DNA of 13,607 nucleotides, taken from the NCBI RefSeq assembly GCF_000720635.1, contig NZ_JOCF01000118.1:1-13607 (forward strand), written 5' to 3'. A program made the position numbers and the translations under genes. Under the pieces are notes generated by a model that searched no databases, was not told the DNA's origin, and saw only the letters and a list, made by a program, of their open reading frames with translations. This document shows, piece after piece, positions 5,881 to 12,712 of the stretch (the first letter of the stretch is position 1; every line of letters starts with the position of its first letter). Source of the stretch: Streptomyces sp. NRRL WC-3742 (lineage in GTDB: Bacteria > Actinomycetota > Actinomycetes > Streptomycetales > Streptomycetaceae).

Positions 5881-6612
5881 ATGACCGAGAACGACACCGC
5901 CAGGGCCACGGCCCGGGCGACCGACCCCCGCGTACGCACCTGGGCCCCGGTCGCCCGGGCCGTGGCCCTGCTGCTCGGCCCGTACGCCGAGGTCGCCCTG
6001 CACGACGCCGTCGCCGACCGGGTCCTCGCCGTCTGGAACCCGATGACCGCCCGCGGCCCCGGCGACCCGTCGTACCTCGGAGAACTGGACGGCCTCGACC
6101 CCGCCGCCCCCGACGTGTACGGCCCGTACCAGAAGCTGCTGCCGGACGGGCGCAGGCTCTCCTGCGTCAGCGCCGTGCTGCGCGACGCGGACGGCCGCCC
6201 CTCCGCGGTGCTCTGCGTCAACCTCGATCGGGGGCCCCTGGAACAGGCCGCCGCCCTGCTCGCCGGTTTCGCCGCCCCGACCGCGCCCCGACCCGAACCG
6301 CTCTTCGAGCGCGACTGGACGGAGCGGATGAACGAGGTGATCGGTGGTCACGTCCGCGCGCAGGGGCGCCCGCTGGAGCGCTTCACCCGCGAGGACCGGC
6401 TCGCCGTGCTGCGCGAACTCGACCGCGCCGGCGTCCTGTCCGTGCGGCGCGCCGCCCCGGCCGTCGCCACCGCGCTGCGGGTCTCCCGGTCCACCGTCTA
6501 CGCCCTGATCGCCGAGCTGAAGTCCGAGAGCCTGGCGTCCGAAATCCTGAAGCCCGAAACCCCGAAGCCCGAAACCCGGAAGTCCGAAACCCCCACGCCC
6601 GAGAGCGAGTGA
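5881..6612 (+). CDS. YheO/DauR-like PAS-HTH transcriptional regulator
   Basis: A 243-residue regulator. Residues about 17-125 are a YheO-type PAS sensor domain ('LLGPYAEVALHD', 'PYQKLLPDGRRLSCVSAVL', 'LCVNLDR'). Residues about 165-216 are a DauR-type DNA-binding domain: 'FTREDRLAVLRELDRAGV' then the helix-turn-helix 'VATALRVSRSTVYALIAEL'. DauR of Pseudomonas represses D-arginine catabolism, and family members commonly control amino-acid degradation genes; ligand and direction of control here are inferred. The tail (223-242) is a Lys/Pro/Glu/Thr repeat encoded by a 15-bp tandem repeat, probably disordered. The gene is preceded by a perfect palindrome overlapping its promoter, which suggests autoregulation. 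The aminotransferase gene starts 7 bp after its stop, so the two are almost certainly cotranscribed. Start at ATG 5881; no ribosome site, fitting leaderless translation. Confidence 0.88.
   Translation: MTENDTARATARATDPRVRTWAPVARAVALLLGPYAEVALHDAVADRVLAVWNPMTARGPGDPSYLGELDGLDPAAPDVYGPYQKLLPDGRRLSCVSAVLRDADGRPSAVLCVNLDRGPLEQAAALLAGFAAPTAPRPEPLFERDWTERMNEVIGGHVRAQGRPLERFTREDRLAVLRELDRAGVLSVRRAAPAVATALRVSRSTVYALIAELKSESLASEILKPETPKPETRKSETPTPESE
6547..6606 (+). repeat. Four-unit 15-bp in-frame tandem repeat in the regulator gene
   Basis: The units are 6547-6561, 6562-6576, 6577-6591 and 6592-6606; the first three share the core (G)AAG-CCGAAACC and the fourth is degenerate. In frame they encode LKPET, PKPET, RKSET and PTPES (residues 223-242). 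Such repeats change copy number by slippage without shifting the frame. Confidence 0.85.
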
Positions 6613-6619
6613 CCAGACC

Positions 6620-7750
6620 ATGACCCGGCTGCCCGACTTCCGGCTCGAAACCTACTTCTCCCGCTGGGAGTTCACCGCCCGCCACCACCTCACCGCCTCC
6701 GACGCCCAGACCATGACCATGGCCGAACTCCTCGCCCTGGCGGGCCCCGAGGACCGCGAAGCCTGGGACGGCCTCGCCCTCGGTTACACCGAGACCTTCG
6801 GAGACCAGGGGCTGCGCCGGGCGATCGCCGGGATGTACGAGAACGTCGAGGCCGAGGACGTGCTCTGCTTCGGCGGCGCCCAGGAGGGCCTCAACCTCGC
6901 CATGCAGGTCCTGCTCGAACCGGGCGACCACGCCGTGGTGGTGACGCCCTGCTACCAGTCCGCCGAGACGATTCCGCTCTCCCTCTGCGAGGTCACCGGC
7001 GTCGCGCTGGACGAGCGGGACGACTGGGCGCTCGACCTCGACGCCGTCGAGGCGGCGCTGCGGCCCACCACCCGGGTGGTCTCCGTCAACTTCCCGAACA
7101 ACCCCACCGGGAAGATCATCCCGGCCGCCGACTTCCTCCGGCTCGCCGAACTGTGCGAGGAGCGCGGTATCCGGCTCTTCTCGGACGAGGTCTACCGGGG
7201 CCTGGAGAGCGACCCCGCCCGGGCCCTGCCGCAGGCCGCCGACCTGTCCGACCGTGCGCTCTCGCTCAACGTCACCTCCAAGTCGCTGGGCCTGCCGGGC
7301 CTGAGGGTCGGCTGGATCGCCTGCCGCGACCGGGAGTTGCGCTCCCGCCTGGAGCGGGCCAAGCACTACACCACCATCTGCAACGCGGCGCCCAGCGAGG
7401 TCCTGGCGCGGATCGCCGTCACCGCCCGCGAGCGCATCCTGGCCCGCAACCGGGCGATCATCGCGGAGAACACCCCGCGGTTCGACGCCTTCTTCGCCGA
7501 GTTCGGCGAACTCTTCGACTGGCGTGCCCCGGACGGCGGCTGCGTCGCGTACCCGCGCTACCTCGGCGCGGACGGGGTGGAGGCGTTCTGCACGGGCCTG
7601 GTGGAGGAGGCGGGCGTGCTCCTGCTGCCCGCGAGCATCTACCGCTCCGAGCTGACCCCCACCCCCACCGACCGCTTCCGCATCGGCCTCGGCCGCCGCG
7701 ACCCCGGGCCCGCGCTGGACGCCTTCGGGGACTGGCTGCGCAAGCGCTGA
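6620..7750 (+). CDS. Fold-type I PLP-dependent aminotransferase (class I/II)
   Basis: A 376-residue pyridoxal-phosphate enzyme. Motifs in order are CFGGAQEGLN (83-92, phosphate-side loop), VNFPNNPTGK (156-165, Asn161 to the cofactor), FSDEVYRGLE (187-196, Asp189 to the pyridine nitrogen), NVTSKSLGLPGLRVGW (217-232) with Schiff-base Lys221, and RFRIGLG (352-358) with Arg354 for the substrate carboxylate. The opening 'LPDFRLETYFSRWEFTARHHLTASD' is an unusual N-terminus. General resemblance is to the aspartate aminotransferase-like group that also contains capreomycidine synthases, but the substrate cannot be read from sequence. The start ATG lies 7 bp after the regulator stop, so translation is probably coupled. 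With ddaH nearby, an arginine-derived or guanidino amino acid, or its breakdown product, is a reasonable but inferred substrate. Confidence 0.88.
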   Translation: MTRLPDFRLETYFSRWEFTARHHLTASDAQTMTMAELLALAGPEDREAWDGLALGYTETFGDQGLRRAIAGMYENVEAEDVLCFGGAQEGLNLAMQVLLEPGDHAVVVTPCYQSAETIPLSLCEVTGVALDERDDWALDLDAVEAALRPTTRVVSVNFPNNPTGKIIPAADFLRLAELCEERGIRLFSDEVYRGLESDPARALPQAADLSDRALSLNVTSKSLGLPGLRVGWIACRDRELRSRLERAKHYTTICNAAPSEVLARIAVTARERILARNRAIIAENTPRFDAFFAEFGELFDWRAPDGGCVAYPRYLGADGVEAFCTGLVEEAGVLLLPASIYRSELTPTPTDRFRIGLGRRDPGPALDAFGDWLRKR

Positions 7751-7799
7751 CCCGGGAAGAAGTGGGTCCAGGGAAAAAAGTTAACCAGGTAAGGAAAGC

Positions 7800-7840
7800 C
7801 CGGGGTGCAGCCACCGAACGAATCGGTGGCCGCACCCCGG
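7800..7840. terminator. Bidirectional terminator between aminotransferase gene and nagB
   Basis: An 18-bp stem with one mismatch: arm 7800-7817 (CCGGGGTGCAGCCACCGA) pairs with 7823-7840 around the loop ACGAA. It lies between two convergent genes. The flank at 7770-7799 is locally A-rich, supplying a T-tract for leftward transcription from nagB. The rest of 7751-7879 shows no gene. Confidence 0.85.
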
Positions 7841-7879
7841 CGGTCACGCGCTGAACGGCTTTCACGCGCTAAGCGGCTC

Positions 7880-8662
7880 CTACAGCCCCTGCCACGCCGG
7901 CTTCGCCGCGTAGGTGTCGCGGAAGTAGCCCGCGAGCTTGAGCTTGGAGGCGGCGGCCTCGTCGACCACCACGGTCGCGTGCTGGTGCAGCTGCAGCGCC
8001 GAGGCGGGGACGACGGCGGCCAGCGGGCCCTCCACGGCCAGGGCGACGGCCTCGGCCTTGGCCTCGCCGGTGGCGAGCAGCACCAGGTGGCGGGCCTCCA
8101 GGATGGTGCCGATGCCCTGGGTGATCACGTGGTGCGGCACCTGGTCGATGCTGTCGAAGAACCGGGCGTTGTCCACGCGGGTCTGCCGGGTCAGGGTCTT
8201 GATCCGGGTGCGCGAGGACAGCGAGGAGCAGGGCTCGTTGAAGCCGATGTGGCCGTCCGTGCCGATGCCCAGGATCTGGAGGTCGACGCCGCCGGCCTCG
8301 GCGAGCGCGCGGTCGTAGGCGATGGCGGCGGCGGCGATGTCCTCGGCGTTGCCGTCCGGGCCGAGGAAGGAGTCCTCGGTCAGGCCGAGCGGCTCGACGA
8401 CCTCGCGCAGCACGACGGAACGGTAGGACTCGGGGTGCCCGGCGGGCAGGCCCACGTACTCGTCCAGCTGGCAGATCCGGGCGCGGGAGGCGTCCAGGCG
8501 GCCGTCGGCGACCCGCGCGGCCAGGGACTGGTAGATCGGCAGCGGCGTGGAGCCGGTGGCGACGCCGAGCAGCGCCTCGGGCTTGTCGGTCAGCAGGTCG
8601 GTGATCGCCGCGGCGATGAGCTCGCCGGCCGCTGCGGGGTCAGGGACGATCACGATTTCCAT
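7880..8662 (-). CDS. nagB: Glucosamine-6-phosphate deaminase
   Basis: A 260-residue NagB. It converts glucosamine-6-phosphate to fructose-6-phosphate and ammonia, feeding chitin- and N-acetylglucosamine-derived sugar into glycolysis in the cytoplasm. Key segments are LGVATGSTPLPIY (32-44, phosphate-binding), ARICQLDEYVGL (61-72) with catalytic Asp67, and GIGTDGHIGFNEP (132-144) with Asp136, His138 and Glu143 matching the catalytic set of the E. coli enzyme. Full family length. I chose ATG 8662 (MEIVIVPD) over a GTG 9 bp upstream because homologues begin there and GGTGGA lies about 4 nt before it. Two DasR-type operators lie 40-70 bp upstream, so it is very probably repressed by DasR and induced when amino-sugar phosphates accumulate. 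It is a lone gene here, not in an operon with nagA. Confidence 0.97.
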   Translation of the reverse strand: MEIVIVPDPAAAGELIAAAITDLLTDKPEALLGVATGSTPLPIYQSLAARVADGRLDASRARICQLDEYVGLPAGHPESYRSVVLREVVEPLGLTEDSFLGPDGNAEDIAAAAIAYDRALAEAGGVDLQILGIGTDGHIGFNEPCSSLSSRTRIKTLTRQTRVDNARFFDSIDQVPHHVITQGIGTILEARHLVLLATGEAKAEAVALAVEGPLAAVVPASALQLHQHATVVVDEAAASKLKLAGYFRDTYAAKPAWQGL

Positions 8663-8701
8663 ACGGTCCACCGTTCTGAGGCGAGGCTGGCAAAGGCTAG
8701 C

Positions 8702-8717
8702 TGAGGTCTAGACCTCA
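8702..8717. promoter_or_regulatory. DasR-responsive element (dre) 1 of nagB
   Basis: TGAGGTCTAGACCTCA is a perfect 16-bp palindrome containing the dre core GGTCTAGACC, bound by the GntR-family regulator DasR in streptomycetes. It lies 40 bp upstream of the nagB start. Confidence 0.92.
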
Positions 8718-8732
8718 AGGGTCTAGACCATT
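8717..8732. promoter_or_regulatory. DasR-responsive element (dre) 2 of nagB
   Basis: AAGGGTCTAGACCATT holds the same core (8720-8729). It is centred 15 bp from the first site, so two DasR dimers could sit side by side on the nagB promoter. Its outer bases fit the palindrome less well than site 1. Confidence 0.9.
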
Positions 8733-9277
8733 TTGCCGTGTTCGGGGTCCCCAGGTCCACCCGGGTCCGGCCCGCGGACGGCTCCCACGGACGGCTCCCG
8801 CGATGCTCCCGAGGTGCCCCCGCCTCGCCCCCACGCCGTCCCCGCGCCCCCGCGCGAAATCCGAATGCGCGCGAAGGTGCCTGCCCGAAGGGAATTCGCT
8901 TCGTGTGCCGGTGAATATCCCCCCGGCCACGGATGTGAAGAACCGGTGAATGGGAAACTCCTCGCCGATCGGTATTCAGTGAATGGTTACGCGCGTCAAC
9001 TTCGCCTTCCATGTGTGACTTAACGGCGTTTCACCTGCCCCGGAACCGTTCTTAATGAACCCTTACCTTTCCCCGTTGACCAGTGTTCATCAGCTCTGCT
9101 TTTCTTCATTCCCAGCAGGCGGCCCCCACCGCCGGGCCGTCAATTCCGGAGTGCGGATCAACTCACCGGAATCGTCGCCCGACGGAATTCGCCGTCGGTT
9201 CCTTCCCCCCACAAAGGGATCGTCCCCGGCCTCCCCGGCCGCTCGGGCGATCGGTACGAGAGAGGGCACCCTCACCC
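8733..9277. other. 545-bp intergenic region upstream of the secreted protein gene
   Basis: I see no convincing gene. The left third (8733-8880) is very C-rich and carries a 12-bp tandem duplication, CGGACGGCTCCC, at 8775-8786 and 8788-8799. From about 8890 to 9200 the DNA is markedly richer in A+T than the coding regions, as is usual for promoters of secreted enzymes. It contains three spaced copies of a GTGAAT element (8911, 8947, 8980), a perfect small dyad ATTCA-G-TGAAT (8974-8984) and a possible -35 TTGACC (9076-9081), with no clear -10 at normal spacing. A long regulated leader for the gene starting at 9278 is likely. Confidence 0.5.
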
Positions 9278-11176
9278 ATGGGTCACTCCCGCAGCATGCG
9301 GCGCGCCAGGTACGCGACGCTCACCGGAATCGCGTCCCTGGCACTCGCCGCCGCCGGCCTCGCCGGCGTGGCCGGGCCGGCCGCCGCACAGGACATCCCC
9401 GGTGTCGCGTCCAGCACGGGCAACGAGTTCAACCCCTGGAGCCCCCAGCAGGGCCACCCGTACCGCCACGGTGCGGTCCAGGGCCTCCAGCAGCACGAGA
9501 ACTACAAGAAGTGGCTCGCCGCGAAGAACCAGGCGGCGGCCACCGGCCAGCAGACGCTGTCCTACGGCGGCGGCGTCGACGGCATCGGCGTGCAGAGCGG
9601 CCACTCCAAGGTCTACCTGGTCTTCTACGGCACTCAGTGGGGCACCCAGACCACCGACGCCAACGGCAACGCCAAGTTCTCCAACGACTCGGCCGGCGCC
9701 GCCGGTGCCACCCAGCAGATGTTCAAGGGCATCGGCACCAACGGCGAGACCTGGTCCGCCGACCTGACCCAGTGGTGCGACGGCCCCAACGTCGCCGCCG
9801 GCGCCGTCAGCTGCCCGTCGAACGCCAACTTCATCCCGTACCAGAGCGGCGGCGTGCTCTCCGGCGTCTGGTACGACAACTCGGCCGCCTCGCCGGCCCA
9901 GGCCAGCGGCCACCAGCTGGGCGTCGAGGCCGTCAACGCGGCCGCCCACTTCGGCAACACCACCGCCGCCTCGAACCGCGACGCGTACTACATCATCCTG
10001 TCGCCTCACGGCACCAACCCGGACGACTACCAGAACCCCACCACCGGGTACTGCGCCTGGCACGACTGGAACGGCGACACCACCCTCACCGGCGGTGCGG
10101 CCAGCTCGCCCTACGGCGACATCGCGTTCTCCAACCAGCCGTACAACATCGACCAGGGCACCAACTGCGGCGTGGGCTTCGTCAACTCGCCCGGCACGCT
10201 GGACGGTTACACGATGACTCTCGGCCACGAGTGGCAGGAGATGATGTCCGACCAGAACCCGGCGGGCGGCTGGACCAACCACGTCAGCGGCAGCAGCTAC
10301 AACGGCCAGGAGAACTCCGACGAGTGCGCCTGGATCAGGCCCGGCAGCACCGGCGGCGCGGCCAACATCTCGTTCGGCTCCTACGGCACCTTCGCCGAGC
10401 AGGCCAGCTGGTCGAACGACACCAACTCCTGCGCGATCTCGCACGCCATCCTGAACCACGGCAACACCGTGACCGTCACCAACCCGGGCAGCCAGAGCGG
10501 CACCGTCGGCACCGCCGCGAGCCTGCAGATCAGCGCCAGTGACTCGGCCACCGGCCAGACCCTGACCTACTCGGCCACGGGCCTGCCCGCCGGCCTGTCG
10601 ATCAACTCCTCGACCGGCCTGATCTCCGGCACGCCCACCGCCTCCGGCACCTCCAGTGTGACGGTCACCGCGACCGACACCACGAGCGCCACCGGCAGCA
10701 CCAGCTTCACCTGGACCGAGTCCACCAGCGGCGGTGGCGGCAACGCGATCACCAACGGCGGCTTCGAGACCGGCAACACCACCGGCTGGACCACCACCGG
10801 CACCGCCACCGCCCCCGCCGGGGCCGCGCACACCGGTTCCTACGGCCTGCAGCTCGGCTCCACCAGCCCGACCGCCGACTCCACCGCCGCCCAGACCTTC
10901 ACGGCGCCGACCGGCTCGAGCAAGCTGTCCTTCTGGTCCAAGAACACCTGCCCGGACACCCTGACCTACGACTGGGCGACCGCGACCCTCAAGGACAACA
11001 CCACCAACACCACGACCACCGTGCTGGCCAAGACCTGCTCCGCGGCGGGCGCCTGGACCAACACCACGGCCACTGTCACCCCCGGCCACAGCTACACCCT
11101 CACCCTCGTCAACCACGACGACAACTACGCGGGTGACGCCACCTACACCTCCTACGACGACGTGACCGTCTCCTGA
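9278..11176 (+). CDS. Large secreted protein: HExxE domain, putative Ig domain, CBM-like C-terminus
   Basis: A 632-residue exported protein. A signal peptide (1-37) has Arg-rich MGHSRSMRRAR, a hydrophobic core and cleavage after AAA (residues 35-37). Residues about 45-390 form a domain with 'KVYLVFYGTQWG', 'AYYIILSPHGTNPDD' and HEWQEMMSDQNP (His317, Glu318, Glu321, Asp325). The last resembles the HExxE/TDP element of uncharacterised secreted proteins and suggests a metal site; peptidase activity is an inference. Six or more Cys in this part could form disulfides. Residues about 395-480 are a He_PIG putative Ig domain (LTYSATGLPAGLSINSSTGL, then ISGTP). A Ser/Gly linker leads to a C-terminal jelly-roll-like domain ('ITNGGFETGNTTGW', ending 'YTSYDDVTVS') typical of carbohydrate-binding modules. 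I chose ATG 9278, with GAGAGGG 11 nt upstream; ATG 9296 is an alternative. It is monocistronic, with its own terminator. Confidence 0.85.
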   Translation: MGHSRSMRRARYATLTGIASLALAAAGLAGVAGPAAAQDIPGVASSTGNEFNPWSPQQGHPYRHGAVQGLQQHENYKKWLAAKNQAAATGQQTLSYGGGVDGIGVQSGHSKVYLVFYGTQWGTQTTDANGNAKFSNDSAGAAGATQQMFKGIGTNGETWSADLTQWCDGPNVAAGAVSCPSNANFIPYQSGGVLSGVWYDNSAASPAQASGHQLGVEAVNAAAHFGNTTAASNRDAYYIILSPHGTNPDDYQNPTTGYCAWHDWNGDTTLTGGAASSPYGDIAFSNQPYNIDQGTNCGVGFVNSPGTLDGYTMTLGHEWQEMMSDQNPAGGWTNHVSGSSYNGQENSDECAWIRPGSTGGAANISFGSYGTFAEQASWSNDTNSCAISHAILNHGNTVTVTNPGSQSGTVGTAASLQISASDSATGQTLTYSATGLPAGLSINSSTGLISGTPTASGTSSVTVTATDTTSATGSTSFTWTESTSGGGGNAITNGGFETGNTTGWTTTGTATAPAGAAHTGSYGLQLGSTSPTADSTAAQTFTAPTGSSKLSFWSKNTCPDTLTYDWATATLKDNTTNTTTTVLAKTCSAAGAWTNTTATVTPGHSYTLTLVNHDDNYAGDATYTSYDDVTVS

Positions 11177-11192
11177 CGAACGCCGCGCCGTA

Positions 11193-11236
11193 CGCACCGG
11201 GGTGGGCCTCGCGCCCGCCCCGGTGCGGTTTTCTTT
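11193..11236 (+). terminator. Canonical factor-independent terminator of the secreted protein gene
   Basis: A 14-bp stem, CGCACCGGGGTGGG (11193-11206) with CCCGCCCCGGTGCG (11214-11227), has one G-U pair and a 7-nt loop. It is followed by the T-rich run GTTTTCTTT (11228-11236) and starts 17 bp after the stop codon. It is the clearest terminator in the window. Confidence 0.92.
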
Positions 11237-11312
11237 CCCGGGGGGGGAGCCGATTCGGCCTCCGGCGCGTCGAACCGGCACCGCTGCAACCACCCCTCCA
11301 CAAGGAACGACC

Positions 11313-11789
11313 GTGAACCTGAGAAGACCCGCCACCCTCGCCCTGACCTGTGCCTCCGCCGTCCTGGGCCTGGTCCTCACCCTCACCGGCTGCGGCTCGT
11401 CCGGCTCCGCCGCCCCCGCCACCGCGTCCACGAGCACGCCCACGCCCACTCCCGCCGCCGTCACCGCCGGCGACGACGCCAACCGCACCACCGTCAAGGT
11501 CGCCGTGGGCACGACGGTCACCGTCGAACTGCACAGCACCTACTGGTCCCCGGCCGCCAGCTCCGCCCCCGAGGTCCTCGCCCCGACGGGCTCCCCGGCC
11601 CCGTCCCCGGCAACCTCCCCGTCCCCCTCCTGCCGCCCGGGCGGCGGCTGCGGCACCGTCGCCACCTCCTTCACCGCCCGCACCCCCGGCACGGCCCACC
11701 TCACCGCCTCCCGCACCGTCTGCGGCGAAGCCCTCCTCTGCGCCCCGGGCCAGCGCACCTACGACCTCACGGTCGACGTCACGGGCTGA
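11313..11789 (+). CDS. Small lipoprotein, possibly chagasin-like fold
   Basis: A 158-residue protein starting at GTG 11313, with AAGGA (11302-11306) at 6-nt spacing. The lipoprotein signal peptide ends in LTGC with modified Cys27, then a Ser/Ala/Thr/Pro linker (28-50). The rest reads as a small beta protein: 'TTVKVAVGTTVTVELHSTYWSP', a Pro/Ser-rich insertion, a Cys pair flanking 'RPGGGC', 'SFTARTPGTAHLTASRTVC' and a final 'YDLTVDVTG'. The order of strands (VGTTVTVEL, then PGTAHL, then a closing TVDV strand) recalls chagasin/I42 protease-inhibitor domains, but the diagnostic NPTTGY and RPW motifs are not preserved, so this is only a fold suggestion. It should be anchored outside the membrane. 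It follows the secreted HExxE protein behind a strong terminator, so a functional link is not established. Confidence 0.8.
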   Translation: MNLRRPATLALTCASAVLGLVLTLTGCGSSGSAAPATASTSTPTPTPAAVTAGDDANRTTVKVAVGTTVTVELHSTYWSPAASSAPEVLAPTGSPAPSPATSPSPSCRPGGGCGTVATSFTARTPGTAHLTASRTVCGEALLCAPGQRTYDLTVDVTG

Positions 11790-11823
11790 CCCCCCGCGCT
11801 CGCGCCCGGCCGAGGCCGAGTCC

Positions 11824-11829
11824 TACCCT
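11824..11829 (+). promoter_or_regulatory. Candidate -10 element for a leaderless sirtuin transcript
   Basis: TACCCT (TANNNT) ends 7 nt before the ATG at 11837, and no Shine-Dalgarno sequence precedes the gene. This is the same geometry as at the regulator gene, but no -35 element is recognisable, so support is weaker. Cotranscription with the lipoprotein gene 47 bp upstream remains possible. Confidence 0.4.
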
Positions 11830-11836
11830 GAACGGC

Positions 11837-12712
11837 ATGGACGTGCCTGTGACGATCCCCGGCGCCACCGCGGCCGACGCGGCCGGGCTGCGGGCGCTGG
11901 TGCGGCTGCTGGCCGGGCGGGGCGTGGTGGTGCTCAGCGGGGCCGGGCTGTCGACGGAGTCGGGCATCCCCGACTACCGGGGCGAGAGCGGCAGCCGCCG
12001 GCGCGGCACGCCGATGACGTACCAGGAGTTCACCGGCAGCGACGCGGCCCGCCGCCGCTACTGGGCGCGCAGCCACGTCGGCTGGCGCACGATCGCCCGG
12101 GCCGAGCCCAACGCGGGGCACCGCGCGGTGGAGCAGCTGCGCCGCTCGGGCCACGTCGCCGCCGTGATCACCCAGAACGTGGACGGCCTGCACCACGCGG
12201 CCGGCACCCGCACCGCCGTGGAACTGCACGGCGGGCTGCGCCGGGTGGTGTGCCTGGAGTGCCGGCGCACCACCTCACGCGCGGAGCTGGACGAGCGGCT
12301 GGAGGAGCTGAACGCCGGTTTCCGGGCGGAGGAGGTGAAGCTCAACCCGGACGGCGACGCCGAGCTGGCGCCCGGGCTGGTGGACTGCTTCCAGGTCGCG
12401 CCCTGTCCGGCCTGCGGGGGAGTCCTCAAGCCGGACGTCGTCTTCTTCGGCGAGAGCGTGCCCAAGCCCCGGGTCCAGCGCTGCTACGAACTGGTCGACG
12501 CCGCCCAGGCGTTGGTGGTCCTCGGCTCCTCGCTCACCGTGCTGTCGGGCCTGCGCTTCGTGCGCCACGCGGCCCGCGCGGGCACGCCCGTGGTGATCGT
12601 CAACCAGGGCGCGACCCGCGGGGACGACCTGGCCGAGGCCAGGGTCGCCCTGCCGCTGGGCGCGGTGCTCACGGAGGCTTCGACCCGCGTCAGGGCGTCC
12701 GGGCCAGCTTGA
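11837..12712 (+). CDS. NAD-dependent protein deacylase (sirtuin, Sir2 family)
   Basis: A 291-residue sirtuin. It removes acetyl or other acyl groups from lysines using NAD+, releasing nicotinamide and O-acyl-ADP-ribose. All hallmarks are present: GAGLSTESGIPDYRG (35-49), TQNVDGLH (112-119), catalytic His131 in ELHGG, a zinc site C139-x2-C142 and C190-x2-C193, KPDVVFFGE (198-206), GSSLTV and a late VNQG. The long segment between the two zinc pairs and the overall pattern resemble the SIRT4-like class II group common in actinobacteria. That group is often weak as a general deacetylase, so the true acyl substrate is open. It is cytosolic. Substrates in streptomycetes often include acyl-CoA synthetases; none is encoded nearby. 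The start at ATG 11837 lacks a ribosome site. The 3' end overlaps the convergent ATP-grasp gene by 23 bp. Confidence 0.95.
   Translation: MDVPVTIPGATAADAAGLRALVRLLAGRGVVVLSGAGLSTESGIPDYRGESGSRRRGTPMTYQEFTGSDAARRRYWARSHVGWRTIARAEPNAGHRAVEQLRRSGHVAAVITQNVDGLHHAAGTRTAVELHGGLRRVVCLECRRTTSRAELDERLEELNAGFRAEEVKLNPDGDAELAPGLVDCFQVAPCPACGGVLKPDVVFFGESVPKPRVQRCYELVDAAQALVVLGSSLTVLSGLRFVRHAARAGTPVVIVNQGATRGDDLAEARVALPLGAVLTEASTRVRASGPA

Noticed and set aside
4163..5884. A 573-codon rightward open frame
   Set aside because: It overlaps the MBL-fold and ddaH genes in another frame, with an Arg/Pro-rich product and no motif.
6547..6606. CRISPR-like short repeats
   Set aside because: The units are contiguous 15-mers without spacers and lie in frame within the regulator gene.
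8733..9023. Possible 96-residue gene in the nagB upstream region
   Set aside because: It has no ribosome site, a Pro-rich start and no recognisable family. The region is better explained as promoter DNA, and the frame begins just outside the dre sites.
9272..11539. A 755-codon leftward open frame
   Set aside because: It lies opposite the secreted protein gene, has a Gly/Val/Arg-rich product with no domain, and crosses a clear terminator. The + strand frame has a signal peptide and recognisable domains.
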